Notes: a model not told the origin generated them from the sequence alone. A stretch of 64,000 nt of DNA from Chondrosia reniformis (GCA_947172415.1 OX359193.1:6938501-7002500), one strand, 5' to 3'; numbered from the stretch's first letter, positions 37,201-49,944 are shown. Translations and numbers: made by a program.

Positions 37201-39630
37201 CTCACTTAACATCTTATAGGTTAAGAGAACTATTTGACTTTCTACCACTGAGTAACGCTCAAAAGAGTCCAATTAGACAGACATCTGACTCAAGGTAGGT
37301 GTGCATTAATAGGAATGTATCTAGAGGCAGAGATGTACTTTGAATATTGTATTGCTAAGAATTGAATTGAATTGAATTTTAATTGGGAAAGCCACTAGCT
37401 GAATAGCTACTACTAAAGGATATACGTATATAAAAGGATAAGAATGTACTTGGATGGGGAATAAACAGGTTCAAATAAATATGATTTACAGACTTGAAGA
37501 ATGATTCTTTAGATTTGATTATGGTAGGGAGTGAGTTCCAAATTGAGGTGCCTTGAAAACAAAAGGATTTCTTGCCAAAGTTGCTATGAACTTTAGGGAG
37601 GGAGAGGATTAGATAAGAATAAAAAATATGAAATACTCATTTCAACTGATCATCTGTTTCTTTATAGCCAGCTATTATTGTATATGTCATTCAATCCTTT
37701 TCATTTCTGGTACTAATGTTGTTTTGTTCTTAATGGAAGAAGTTTGTAGGGGATTTTTGTTAATGGTACATAACCTCTTGAACTTACTGTAAGTCTTCAT
37801 TTTAAGAACACTAATGGTGTAATACAAGATGTACAAGTGTGCTCTGTAGGGTGTGACCAATACGCATGACATAATATGTACTCATGCACAGTTTGGCGTG
37901 TACTTGAAAGTGTTTTTGTTATCTTTAGGGACCGCCTAATCCCTGCTCTGAATAGCATCATTCCTCCTTACCCCAACCAACCCTACGACCTTCATGACAT
38001 CATCAAACTGGTACATCACTATCACCATCACTGATCACCATCACCATCACTGATCACCATCACTGATCACTATCACCATCACTATTACTGATCACTATCA
38101 CCATCACTGATCACCATCACTATCACCATCACTGATCACTATCACCATCACTGATCACTATCACAATCACTGATCACCATCACCATCACCATCACTGATC
38201 ACTATCACCATCACTGGTCACTGTGAACATCGCTATTGTTCAAATCCTTATCCTACTCCAGGTTATTGATGAGGCAAATTTCTTTGAGATAATGCCAGAC
38301 TATGCTAAGAATATCGTAGTTGGCTTTGCTAGAATGGATGGCCGCACTGTTGGGATTGTGGGAAACCAGCCCCAGCAGAAGGCTGGATGCCTTGACATCA
38401 ATTCCTCAGTAAAAGGGGCTCGTTTTGTTAGATTTTGTGATGCATTCAACATTCCTCTCATCACATTTGTAGATGTCCCAGGATTTCTACCAGGTACCCT
38501 ATAGCAGTTACTTAGTAACTTAGGCAATCATTAATCTGTCTCACCCAGGAACCGATCAGGAGTATGGTGGAATAATTAGACAGGGTGCCAAGTTGCTGTA
38601 TGCGTATGCTGAAGCTACAGTCCCTAAGCTGGCCGTCATTACCAGAAAGGTGGGAAGCACAGACTCAGAGCTCTGTCCCTCTCTACCTGCCCCCTCTTCC
38701 TCCCTCCTCAGGCCTTTGGGGGTGCCTATGATGTAATGAGCTCCAAGCATCTCCGTGGAGATATCAACTATGCCTGGCCCACTGCCCAAGTAGCTGTTAT
38801 GGGACCTGAAGGAGCGGTGGCCATTTTACACAAGAGAAAAGAACAGGAACTACGTTAGTAACCATAAAAGTAACTGTTCCTAATGGATTTGTATAAAGGT
38901 TGAAGTCTGTTCTGATCTTGCACAATATCACTTATCTGACTATATACTATAATAATTATATAAACTTCTTATTTGATGTTTAGGACAAGAGCATATCACA
39001 GAGCTGTTGGAGTCAGAGAGCATTCACTTGAGAAAGATATTAAACCACATCCCTAGATTCCTCACACCAGATGTTTTACCTGAGTATGACCCTATCATTA
39101 ACCTATTAGATTCACTAGGATATTTTAGCACTGATGATAAGGCTACAATTTCAGACTTAAGGGAAACTCCAAAGAAACTGGGTCACTTTGTCAGTAGTGC
39201 AGTCCAGACCAAAGGTGAGGTGTTCCTGAGACACCTCATTGAGGCACTGAGAGATGGCTACCAGCAGCATACAGCCTACAAGAAGCTACTGCAGACCCTC
39301 TACCTGTTTCTGGACAGAGGTACCATCTGACTATACAGGATCAAACGGATTTATATGACAACTAATTTCCCTTTTTCTCTCCTTTCAGTTAAGAATGAAA
39401 TTGAGTATGAACAGACCCTTTGCAACCCCTACCAGGCAGCTGCCAGAGGTTAGACACTTGTGGGAGTGGTCACTGTTAAATGTAATTTTAAATTGTTACA
39501 CCTTCCAGGTTTCCTTGATGACATAATTGAACCAGCAACCACAAGAAAAAAACTCTGTGAAGATTTGGAACTTTTGGATGCTAAGGAACAGATGATGCCA
39601 AAGAAAAAACATGGAAATATTCCTTTATGA
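34205..39630 (+). CDS. PCCB: Propionyl-CoA carboxylase beta chain, mitochondrial, with extra CARD-like exon
   Basis: Carboxyltransferase subunit that converts propionyl-CoA to methylmalonyl-CoA in the matrix. Fifteen exons: 34205-34378, 34525-34644, 35177-35245, 35388-35444, 35592-35705, 36434-36586, 37040-37152, 37220-37294, 37929-38010, 38262-38493, 38549-38649, 38712-38853, 38984-39319, 39389-39448, 39509-39630; phases all join. Without exon 38984-39319 the protein has 537 residues, the usual PCCB length; with it, 649. The N-terminus is a basic, Ser/Leu-rich mitochondrial presequence. Conserved segments: [91 protein letters not shown], and the C-terminal [13 protein letters not shown]1 follows 184 bp downstream. 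Confidence 0.96.
38012..38222 (+). repeat. Minisatellite of CATCAC/TGATCAC units
   Basis: About 200 bp of short units (atcaccatcactgatcac and variants) filling most of the PCCB intron between exons ending at 38010 and starting at 38262. Confidence 0.92.
38984..39319 (+). other. CARD-like death-fold exon inside PCCB
   Basis: A 336-nt exon with phase 1 on both sides, so the frame is kept whether it is included or skipped. Skipping joins HKRKEQEL to [16 protein letters not shown], which aligns with ordinary PCCB. Inclusion adds 112 residues beginning [13 protein letters not shown]. The insert reads like a caspase recruitment domain: six predicted helices, [12 protein letters not shown], then [19 protein letters not shown], then the typical [17 protein letters not shown] and a final KKLL helix. 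Acceptor (tttag|G) and donor (GAGAG|GTACC) look normal. Confidence 0.75.
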
Positions 39631-39814
39631 TGTATTGCAATGTTTGTTCAACTTTCTGAAGAAACTCACATATATATCTATGCAAAAGAATAGTTTCCGC
39701 AGGAAACAGAAAGTCCAAAGTGCACTTAAGCCACGCCCTTCAACTAATTAAAGGGGTTGACTAATCTATAGATTTGTCTCTTTGTAGTCCGTTGTGTGCT
39801 TCGTCTAGGTGGAA

Positions 39815-40075
39815 ATGCCTTCCAAACAACTTATGAGAACAAAAAGCGGACAATATCAGCAAAACGTTCAAAAGCGGGGGCAGGTAGGAAAGACTTTGAA
39901 GGCCGAGAGCGACAAGTCGCCGGTCGGTCCGTACCTCTTAGCCCTTTTCGTCTTCGTAGTCTGCGGCTCAGGTTAGTTAGTTAAATCTGTAGCATGTTTA
40001 TCTAATAAGGTATTAAATAACTCTTTTATTCTCGCAGCTATTTTCCAGATAATTCAGAGCATCAGGATGGGTTGA
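39815..40075 (+). CDS. SERP1: Stress-associated ER protein SERP1/RAMP4
   Basis: Small tail-anchored protein bound to the Sec61 translocon. Two exons, 39815-39971 and 40038-40075, join in phase to give 64 residues, the normal family length (about 66). The N-terminal part is basic (MPSKQLMRTKSG). A Gly-Pro step then leads to one membrane helix, [20 protein letters not shown], ending IRMG. This gene is too short and split to show well as a long open frame; the longer frame starting at 39796 is a shadow in another phase. It lies just behind PCCB on the same strand. Confidence 0.93.
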
Positions 40076-40439
40076 AAATGGAAGTGGAGAATTTGGAAAG
40101 CGTTTACTGACCCACAAAGTACTCTCTAATTATAAAAACAATACTTTTATTTATTTTATAGCAGCACATTTATTGTAACACTTTTTTCGCTGTGATCGTA
40201 CATTGTTATCTAGCTATGACACGCTCTGCGCTACTATAGCCGTGTTGATGAGATACGTGCACGTGGTTAGTTATCAGTAGTTGACACTTTGGAGGCCAAG
40301 CCTTATAATAAATGTGTGCTAATGACTAGGAATTTAAAAGTTTTATTTGAGGTTGAGATTCATGTAAAAATTCAGTAAAATTTTGGTCTAATTTTTGTAT
40401 GGAGTTGGACTGGAAGTTGAAATGAATTTGGAGCAAACT
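40076..40439. other. Gap between convergent SERP1 and ANKMY1
   Basis: About 360 bp of AT-rich 3' flanking sequence of the two convergent genes. Nothing else is seen. Confidence 0.5.
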
Positions 40440-43400
40440 TTATTGTTCCTTTGTTCTTTCTGATTGCTTGTCTTCTGTGACCTACACACAAAAGAAATCC
40501 ATAGTAATAGCTACTTGTTTGTGGATTAGACAATCATTGTGGTTTTCCAAGTTACTTCTGTCAGCCAAGTGCCCCTGAAAGGATTCCCCTTTACTTAAAA
40601 GGAAATGAAACCTCAATGCCAATTGGAAACATTGACATTTGATTCCGGACATCAGACCATATTTACAAAAGAGATACCACATTCATAAGTATTGGGTCAA
40701 CAGATGAGTCAATTTGTAGCAATGATGTACAGTAATCACATTCAGCAGAATGATAAGAACATACAGCATAAAATTTGTTTACTTAATAATACGTGTATTT
40801 GTTTACTTTCTGAAGATTTCTCCTCTTTTGCCATTTTTATTGCTTTTTTCTCTGAAGATGAAATCCCCTTACATTCTAAATAATGACCACTCTCTAAATG
40901 CTTGAGTTTGCACTTATTGCTGCAATAAAATATGATTTTACACATCTGGCATGGAAGTGGACTGGAATGTACATAACGGCCACAGCTGTAGCAAAACTGG
41001 TATATCATCAGTTGGCAGCTGTCTTTCTCCAACTGTGTTTCTGTCCCTATAGAGCATTCCTTTGGTTGAGGAAGAGAGCAGGATTGAGAGAGTCCTATCA
41101 CTGCAAATTTTATACTTTTCTTTGGTTTCTTCTGTGGATCAAATCGGCTTTCCTGTAAATGCCCAGATGGGTAACTTACTAATAAAGAAGGTTTGTATGA
41201 AACCTTTTCTGTTGCTTTGCTTGCTTCTGCAAATCAATGAATAACTAGTTCATGCACGTGACAGAAGAGAGACACCACACCATTCAAAATGGGCCTACCT
41301 GTTTGGCCAACAGCTTCTGTCTTCAGGAGAACCACCAGATGCTGAATAAGGAATTTGATGATTTGGATTTTTGTGTGACCACTCTTTACAGTCATACCAG
41401 AGACTGGTGGAAACGACATTACGTGTTTCCTCTACAAAACACCAATCCACAGCTGATATATGCATATACACTAAGTTGGTTGGATAGAGCCAAATTACAA
41501 ACCTTGTTGGATAGCTGTTGATATGCCCAGTCTATTACTGTTCCAATACACCTACCAACATCATCACCAGAGTCTACCAGCTGAGACACTTGAGCACCAT
41601 AGCACTTAAGCTTATTTATCTACATAACAATAAAAGATTCTAATCCGTTGGATTTTGAGAACAGAAGTAATCTTCAATGCACATACCATATTTATGGTGT
41701 CAGTACAGGATCTGTGGTGGAGGGCCTCTGGAGTAACTAGAGAGCACAGAGCTGACCCTACCGTTCTACCCAAGCAGAGTCCAGGATCAGCACCTCCATC
41801 CAGCAAAATGTCTATTACCTGTAATTAAAGCAATAAGAAGTGACACATTTTCATTATGTAAGGGAAATCTAAAGTACGTACTTTGTTCAGGTTGTGCACT
41901 ATGGCCAGGGAAAGGGGACTGTGATCTTGAGCTACCACATTTGGATCAGCACCATGTCGAAGCAAGATTGATACAACCTCAGATGCTATGCTGCTGTCAA
42001 GATTACCCTTCAGGCTACAGGCACAGTGAAGAGGCGTCCAGCCCTCTAGACCTTCCAAAGATGACCTAACCTTCTGATTTTTGACCTTTTCCAAACTCTT
42101 TGTTGGAGCTATGGCACAACCTTCATTTCTAGTGTTGGTAAAGGTATCGGGTAGAGCTCCAATGGTCAGTAGGTGCTCCAAGACCCTTGGTTTCCCCACT
42201 GCTATGGCCAGGTGGAGTGGAGAATAGCCTCCCTTACCAGCTGGCAAGCACAAGTCTAATGCTGCACCTTTGGACTGTAGTCTTGTCAGTCCTTCGTTGT
42301 CACCTGCTAGAGTAGCATAGTGAACTGGAGGCAGGGGATATGTGCAAATGTTTGCATCAGCCCCTCTAGATAAGAGTCGATCTATCATAGCTCCCGTATT
42401 TCTGTATGGAGAGAGCAATTGGTTATAAGCAAGACAAAATTACAATTCCATCTTTTAAAATACCCACCTCGTGATAAATTTTGTGTCACCTATTTCCAAT
42501 TTATGCTCAGTAATAAAAGGAGTAGAACTTTTTCCATCATCATCACAGTTGTCACTGTCACATAAGATAACAGTACTCTGGGCTGCACTTACAACTGATC
42601 CAAATGAAGAAGAGTTGAAAGAATACCGCATGTGATGGCCACCCCATGTCTGGCTTTCCGGTTGCTCATCCAGTGACAAGCTAATTACACTCTCTTCCTC
42701 TTCCAAGAGCCCACTACTTTCCTTTAGGGTACTAGGAGGGGCAGATGGAATACTCGGATGACCTGATGTACGCTCAAAATCTCTAACATCCACTCTCCTA
42801 TTCATCTGCGGTAACTCTGGATCAGAGTGAGAACTTGTCAGCCTAGATGCTTGCTTTATCAGCTCTTTACTAAGTGATCTTAGTTTCTGATTAGGAAAAT
42901 GCTGTTGCAGCACCTGTCTGGTAGCTTGAATAGTTGGGAGGGTAGTGGATTCTTCTTTGTCACCCCAACTCTTTGGGTCTGGCTTATCCTTTTCAACCCA
43001 GCAAAATTTAGCCAAGGAGCTTGGGTGAATAACAGCCTGATTTATTTCACCATTGATCACTCTTTCTCTTTGCAAAAATCTTTTGGAGGGAGGAGTAGCT
43101 GATGTATGGTGGAGCTGTGGACTTAAAGAGCTCCTTGTAGTGGATCCTGAGTTACTCCTTTCTCTTCTCAAGGGGACTGGTGAATGGAAGCCCCTTAGTC
43201 TATTTGCCATGAGACTGCTAAGTGGCGAGGCACTCACTGATGAAATGCTAGAATTAAAGTCTGTGCATGTAGATACAAAGTTTGACATGATCCCAGAAGG
43301 TGAGATTGTCATAGGTGTGTTTTGTTGGCTGTCAAATTCAAAAGGTGTTCCAGAGACTGTGTATCCAAGATCACTAGAGTCTATAGTGTATTCTGATGCA

Positions 43401-44969
43401 TCTAGAGATGTTTCTGCTCCACTTCTCAAATCATATAAATGATACTGTCAGAAAGTGAAAAGAAAGGGGACAAAAACAGTAAAATATACATAAGGACGTA
43501 AGCATTGATACACCATTCAAATGTAAATGTAGCATCAGACATAGTGAGGATTGGTCTAATTACTACCATTCTGTAGATGTTCATCCATATTTGGAACCCA
43601 ATTTTGAAATTACACATACCTTTGTGTGTCCCACTTGAGCCTTGTAGTGAAGATGATAGCAAGCAGAGAGTGGAGTGTACTGGGAAGTAGCAACTCTATT
43701 AACGTCTGCTCCTTCATTCAAAAGGAAATCTACCAGTTCAACATGTCCATGTATGCTGGCAGCAAACAGTGCAGACACCCCCATTCTATCAACCACATCT
43801 ACATACACCAGTCCAGAATGCACCAGGCTCGCCATCCTATCCAGATTACCTTGACAAGCTGATAGAATCAGCTCTTGAGATGCCATCTGAAGCAAAATTA
43901 ACAAAAGTGCTATATTATACGCTGTACTAGTAGAGCTATATTTTATAATTAACTGCTGAGTTAGATCAAAAGTCTGTGCGGCAAATATATACATATAAGC
44001 ACCTGATTCATATACATGTACATTTCAAGGTGCTAGTTGAAAGCATTTTGCACAAATAATAATGTAATGTGATAATTTATCATAAATATACAACATGCAG
44101 TTATAAATCAATCATTAGCAAGTTACAATTACACATAAGGTTCATTGTTGCATCAAGGGATAAGTACCTCAAGTGGTCCCTTTGGTAGATGGTTCCCTCG
44201 ACTTTTGAGATCAGGTGTGTACAAAGTGTAGGAGTCTGAGTACAAAGGGGAGGATGCTTCTGGAAGGGCAAACTTCAACTGGATCAATTTACTTCCTCTC
44301 CACATGCCAACATCCTGTCTCCTGTTAACATATGTCATTGTACCTTCTCCATGGCGAATATCATCTTTATACATACCCTAATATTTGAAATTAATTATAC
44401 CTTACATTATATTCTCAAAATCATAACAATAGTCATAATTCTGTACTGCGCAAAGATTTTCCTTACTTCAAATGTCTCTTCTTGAGCAGATACATAAATA
44501 CCGTGTCCATCTCTCTTATCTTCTCTGAATGAACCAGTGAATGTCGCACCGGACGGCCAAGTATATCTCCCTCTTCCCTCGCGTCTGTCCTGCACAAATT
44601 CTCCTTCATAACACTATAGAAGCAGAAACGAGAATTGTAAAAAGTAATACTCCAATATTTGGCAACCACAGAAAGAAGCTACGATTAAATAAAAATCTTA
44701 AGGGTAGGTATTTTTCTTACTTCTCCAGAAGGCCATACGTGTTTGCCGAAGCCGTGACGCATGTCATTTGCAAAATTTCCTTCATAAGTCGATCCGTCAC
44801 TCCACCGTTGGATCCCAAAACCATGTCGTTTACCATCCCTCAAATCGCCGTGATATTCCATATTCTGTGCAGATGGAACGGCAGCAATACGGGATCTATA
44901 CTGAGAACTGTCTGCAGTGACCTTCACCTCCTTTCCTTCTGGTAGACTATTTACAATGTTTCGCTCCAT
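40440..44969 (-). CDS. ANKMY1: Ankyrin repeat and MYND zinc finger protein with MORN repeats (ANKMY1-like)
   Basis: Exons: 44969-44721, 44613-44467, 44377-44168, 43886-43620, 43444-42468, 42401-41882, 41818-41687, 41619-41503, about 41426 to about 41293, a 23-nt exon near 41227-41205, 41152-40793, 40481-40440. Order of domains: four or so MORN repeats (YHGDLRDGKRHGFG, YEGNFANDMRHGFG, YEGEFVQDRREGRG, FTGSFREDKRDGHG), an ankyrin block (VSALFAASIHGHVELVDFLLNEGADVN), a 325-residue Ser-rich disordered exon, more ankyrins (YSPLHLAIAVGKPRVLEHLL, WTPLHCACSLKG, ILLRHGADPN), and a C-terminal MYND finger CYSCGRY to HYLEC. This matches ANKMY1, an uncharacterised, probably cilium- or testis-related protein. 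The 3' small exons are the least certain part. Confidence 0.85.
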
Positions 44970-45138
44970 TAAGACAAAGACGCTCTAGATCCCTTGCCTA
45001 ACGGTACATACTCGGAGAGGCAACCTGTTTATTTATATTTTACTGATGCCCATACAAAGGACATTCATAGGGGATAAACAATTAGGTGTTATTGTATAAT
45101 GATATTCATTGCTTATTACATATTCGCAGCTGGAATAA
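44970..45138. promoter_or_regulatory. Divergent promoter region of ANKMY1 and TMCO3
   Basis: Only 169 bp lie between the two start codons, so the genes share regulatory sequence. No clear TATA box or recognised factor site is visible. Confidence 0.45.
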
Positions 45139-48100
45139 ATGGCCGACTATAGGGATGTAAACTATTGTTTTACAGTTTTAATTTTCCTAATTTTATTACC
45201 AATTGTAGCTTTGTCTAAGGATGACAGTAATGTAGGAAAAGATAATCTAGCTATCTCTACGAAGGAACTTTGTTCAGAATTATTAGTTCTCTTGCACAAA
45301 GAAGCAAATATCTTGACTACTGTTCAGAAGAGCATTCAGAAGGTTCTAGATATTAACCATATAAGTCACGAGGAGAGAGAGTATAAGCTGAAAGTATTGA
45401 AGATATTTAAAATGGAGTTGGAAGCATCTGAAAAAACGTTGCAAGTAGTCATAAACGACTTTAAGAGAACTTTACATAGTGATTTTCAATCTCTGCAAGA
45501 TATTGAAGAAAGTTGCCATCATAGGTTAAAGGACATGAGAAACCTGACTCTGGAGGTTGAAAAGGACTTTCATTTGATTAAGGAACTACAGAAGGAGATT
45601 GAAATGCATCATGTCAATACCTCCAACCCAGCCGGCAACCAAGGGTCACTGATGGATGACGTTCTACTCACTTTATCACATGCAGCTGGTAAGAATGACT
45701 TGATAATTAATAGCATGAATTATCTAATACACCATTTTAATGGTAAAAAGGTATGATAATTGATCCAGGCTTTACCAATTCTATATGTCCTCTCATTTTT
45801 GTCCATTGGTCCAGATTATTAACTGGGGAATTCCCTATTCAGCAGATTCTAAAAGATAGGTATAATATGTGTCTAATAGCAGCTACGAAAATAAGAGACA
45901 CTTTGAGCTGCCTGCTTAGGTCCCTTCTGAGCTGTATCCCCAAATTCCATACATTCTACTCATTATTGGTGTACCTGCAGTTGCCCTATCATGATTGAGT
46001 CTGTTCTGATTCTGATTCCAGATGAACTGGAAAGGGAACTGAAGGACGATACCTTTAAGTCTGCCTTAAAGGGCAGTGGAGTCAAGGTTGAGACTGTCAT
46101 CCAATTAAACGAAGATCTATCCAACTACTACCATCTCCATGACGATGGCGGCAGTGAGGAGCCTCTAGTATTGGTGGATCCCAGAAGCAACCTCTACACT
46201 TTGTCGAGGCCCCAAGACACCACTGTCCCCCACCAGGACCACAACCTCCTACACGATATACTACTTGTGGTCATCTTCTGCTTCATGTTCGGAATGGTCT
46301 TCTCCTTCTTGAAGGCCCCGCCCATCTTTGGCTACATGCTAGTGGGCGTGGTCTTAGGGCCCTCTGGTGGGAACATTATGAAGGTCAGCACAGCACAATA
46401 GAATGACCAGATGGCACTGATACATTACACTATTTATCATCTGTAGGAAAGTATGAATTTCCTAAATTAATAAATAATTAAGGAGAATGGATATATATTT
46501 GCTTTATTGTTTCTGGACATCTGGTGTACTGTATATTTGTATGCTAGTTTTGATTACATCTGGTGTACTGTATATTTGTATGCTAGTTTTGATTACATCT
46601 GGTGTACTGTATATTTGTATGCTAGTTTTGATTACATCTGGTGTACTGTATATTTGTATGCTAGTTTTGATTACATCTGGTGTACTGTATATTTGTATGC
46701 TAGTTTTGATTACATCTTTAATAGTCAGTGGTACAGATAGAGACACTTGGAGAGTTCGGTGTCTTCTTCATTATGTTCATGATAGGAGTCGACTTTTCGC
46801 CTGATAAAGTTAAAAAGGTACATCAAACCCAACTCCCACTGTCACCTACATGTTCTATGCCCCTATGTGTATCACAATGATGTATACAGTACATTAGATA
46901 TGTCAGTGCAATATGTTAAAGTGTATATGTAATGCAATACAATAGGTATGGCTAATGGCTAAAGTTATTGGCTATAACTCTACTCTCTGTCCCCATGGAA
47001 TGGGATATGATACAGTATTGTGGGGAAAAGTTTATAAGATGCAATTTTTTACATTTTTGTGAATTAATCTCAATTAGCAGCAGTATTAACCTGCCAATAG
47101 GTGCAGCTATCAGTCCCAGCTCTTGGAAATTAAAACCGCAAAATGTACCAGGCAACACAAAGATTTACACTTGTGAATATTCTTGCTGTATATTAGTGCT
47201 TGATGTACATTAGTGCTTGATGTATATTAGTGCTTGATGTATATTAGTGCTTGATGTACATTAGTGCTTGCTGTACATTAGTGCTTGATGTACATTAGTG
47301 CTTGCTGTATATTAGTGCTTGATGTACATTAGTGCTTGCTGTATATTAGTGCTTGATGTACATTAGTGCTTGCTGTATATTAGTGCTTGATGTACATTAG
47401 TGCTTGATGTACATTAGTGCTTGCTGTATATTAGTGCTTGATGTATATTAGTGCTTGATGTATATTAGTGCTTGATGTACATTAGTGCTTGATGTATATT
47501 AGTGCTTGATGTATATTAGTGCTTGATGTACGTACTTTAGTGCTTGATGTACGTACATTAGTGCTTGATGTATATTAGTGCTTGATGTACGTACATTAGT
47601 GCTTGATGTATATTAGTGCTTGATGTACATTAGTGCTTGATGTGTATTAGTGCTTGATGTACGTACTTTAGTGCTTGATGTACGTACATTAGTGCTTGAT
47701 GTACATTAGTGCTTGATGTACATTAGTGCTTGATGTACATTAGTGCTTGATGTACATTAGTGCTTGATGTACATTAGTGCTTGATGTACATTAGTGCTTG
47801 ATGTATATTAGTGCTTGATGTATATTAGTGCTTGATTTGTATTGTGTTTAGGTGTGGAAGACCTCAGTAGAAGGAGGTAATATACTGTTGCTGGTAAGCC
47901 TCATAGTTGGGACAGTCGTTGGCGTCTTGCTCGGGTTAGATGTCACACAGAGCATATTCCTAGCAGCCTGCCTCACATTCTCCAGCACTCCCATAATCCT
48001 CCAGTTTATACACTCTGAAGGTATAGTGGATAGAATTTCAAGTTACTTGAAGCACCTCTTCTATCTAGTCTGTGCGCATGTGTACTACTTCTCGCTGAAG

Positions 48101-49844
48101 ACCTGTCTCTGTCCTTACTAGGCAACTCAAGAGCCACTTCTCCGGACATCCCTTTTCTGAGTGAGTTGAGCTCTGTTACCTTAAGACTACTATTATTTAA
48201 ACTTTGAAATATTTGCTAACTCAAATTGATTCTGAGTGTTTGTTCTTTATTTACAGATTGTTAAGGTAGTGGTCAACTTTGTCCATTGTTAGTATTGAGT
48301 CTTTTTGTAATGATAATTTCAAGTTTATAAGAATGAGAATTATGATTCCAGTGATTATATGCAACCAATCTTGAAACTTTGAATGAGATTTGCAATGAAA
48401 TCACTATATTAACAAGCACCTAATCCAACGGCTCCTCAAACCATTACTACCCACTATAATAAGGTACCAGGTAGGTAAGGGTGTGATGAAATGTGGCTCT
48501 TTGTGTTTGCATGTAGTAAAGGCATCTGTGCCAATGGCAGAGTATCCTAGCAACCTGATGGGTCTGCTGGTCATGCAGGATATCCAGCTGGGGGCTATGA
48601 TGGCTCTACTGCCTCTCTTTGGGGACTTTAGCCACTCCTCCTCACACCCATATTTGGTACGCCTGCTCATCGTCCTGCAGACTGTGATAGGAGTGGTATT
48701 GATGTTGATACTAGCCAAACTGTGCTCTAACCCTCTAATGGAAAGGGTGTTTAGGTTTGTTGAGGAGCCACTTGATCTGCTAATTTCTTCACAAACCACA
48801 AGTGTTGTAATTTCTCTCTGTTCAGGGTTGTCAAGGGATTTTTGACTAGTAGTGATGGCAGTGTTTTGGCAGCCGTGACTGCATGTTTCTCAATGTTACT
48901 GGTGAGACTGGGTTGATGTATGTACTGTACATAGCAATAGAGTGTTACCAGTGACATCCTTGTGCACAGCTAGCTGATTTTCTTGGAGTAGCCCTTGAGC
49001 TTGGGTGCTTTCTTGCTGGAATTACCCTTGGGTTCAAAGGTCACACAGTGGTGGAGAAAGTAAGTACACCATCAAGCTAGACTAGAAATATACACTTTGG
49101 TAGAAGAAATGGGATTGTCTAAAGGACCTGTAATTTCGATCAAAGTTAAATGTTTCTTTCATATGATTTCTGTGTTCAATCCTCACTTTAGGTATCACTA
49201 TTGGTTGAACCGTTGAAGGACTTTTTTAGCTGTTTCTTCTTTGTCTCCCTGGGTAGGTTTTAATTCCTTCATCATTACATATCTTGAGTGGGCTTTGCTG
49301 TTTATCCACTGAGTGTTAACTGTGTAGTTTCTCTTTTATATTCCACTTGGTTAATGTCTCTTTCAATTCTCAGGGTTTCATATTTTCCCAACATTTCTCA
49401 AGTCTGAACTACATACAATTGCCATATTCACGTTTGTTACCATGTTCCTTAAGGTAAAATAATTTCACCTTCAAGTTATGCCTGTATGAAAAGATCACAT
49501 CTCTCTCCTTGTCTAGTTTGTACTATCTTACACTGTCATTGGTTGCTTCACAGAGCACAAGGATATTAACACTTTTATGATAAGTGTCGGTTTGTCACAG
49601 ATTAGTGAATTTACATTTGTGTTGGGAAGCAGAGGGAGGAGGCTTAGAATAATCTCCAGAGAAGTAAACACTTTGCCATCTTTTTGCTAAGCTCTTGTTG
49701 ACATGTTAACTCTTTGTGTAGGTTTACTTGCTGATGCTAAGTAGTACCATTGTTAGCCTCTTGTTGACCCCATTTGTTTGGAAGATGGCTGTAAGCATTG
49801 TATTTAAGCAAGGAACATTTACAAGGACTTTCACTCATAGTTGA
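45139..49844 (+). CDS. TMCO3: TMCO3-like monovalent cation:proton antiporter (CPA2 family)
   Basis: Twelve exons join in phase: 45139-45742, 46022-46383, 46725-46817, 47852-48020, 48122-48160, 48517-48754, 48826-48901, 48970-49059, 49192-49252, 49374-49453, 49517-49663, 49722-49844, giving 693 residues (animal TMCO3 is about 680). A signal-like helix (residues 9-26) is followed by a luminal coiled coil of about 180 residues. A CPA2 transporter domain of about 12 membrane spans then begins near LLHDILLVVIFCFMFG. Conserved parts are FGYMLVGVVLGPSG, ETLGEFGVFFIMFMIGVDFSPDKV, LTFSSTPIILQF, MQDIQLGAMMALLP, ELGCFLAGITLG, FHIFPTF and LSQISEFTFVLGSRGR. Other CPA2 members exchange K+ or Na+ for H+; the ion here is unknown. 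Two minisatellites fill introns at 46509-46718 and 47190-47838. Confidence 0.92.
46509..46718 (+). repeat. 39-bp minisatellite, about five copies
   Basis: Exact 39-bp period (units start at 46521, 46560, 46599 and so on), each containing ctggtgtactgtatatttgt. It lies in a TMCO3 intron directly upstream of the exon at 46725. The open frames through it look like repeated membrane segments but are repeat artefacts. Confidence 0.95.
47190..47838 (+). repeat. 17-bp minisatellite, about 37 copies
   Basis: Unit attagtgcttgatgtac with variants (gtatatt, gcttgctg, extra cgta), running about 650 bp up to the acceptor of the TMCO3 exon at 47852. Copies are head to tail without unique spacers. Confidence 0.96.
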
Positions 49845-49944
49845 CCGTGTTAATAGACTAATGTGTATGATATGGACAGTATTTTTAGCCTGTGGTTATC
49901 TGGTTTGAAATAGTTGTGGTTTGTTATCAAAACTATTTCTGCGC

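Noticed and set aside
38984-39319. CARD-like exon as a separate nested gene
   Set aside because: It has no start codon context or stop of its own, and both borders are splice sites in the PCCB phase; a nested gene is less likely than a cassette exon.
41234-41521. Plus-strand frames opposite the 3' exons of ANKMY1
   Set aside because: They are antisense shadows; the minus-strand exons join in phase to the MYND finger.
45753-45998. An extra TMCO3 exon in this open frame
   Set aside because: Candidate exons here break the frame or end in a stop; splicing 45742 to 46022 keeps the frame.
46487-46804. Frames encoding repeated membrane-like segments (GVLYICMLVLITS)
   Set aside because: Translation of the 39-bp minisatellite; the TMCO3 exon starts at 46725 in another frame.
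47190-47838. CRISPR-like regular repeat array
   Set aside because: Units are directly adjacent with no unique spacers, in an intron of an animal gene.
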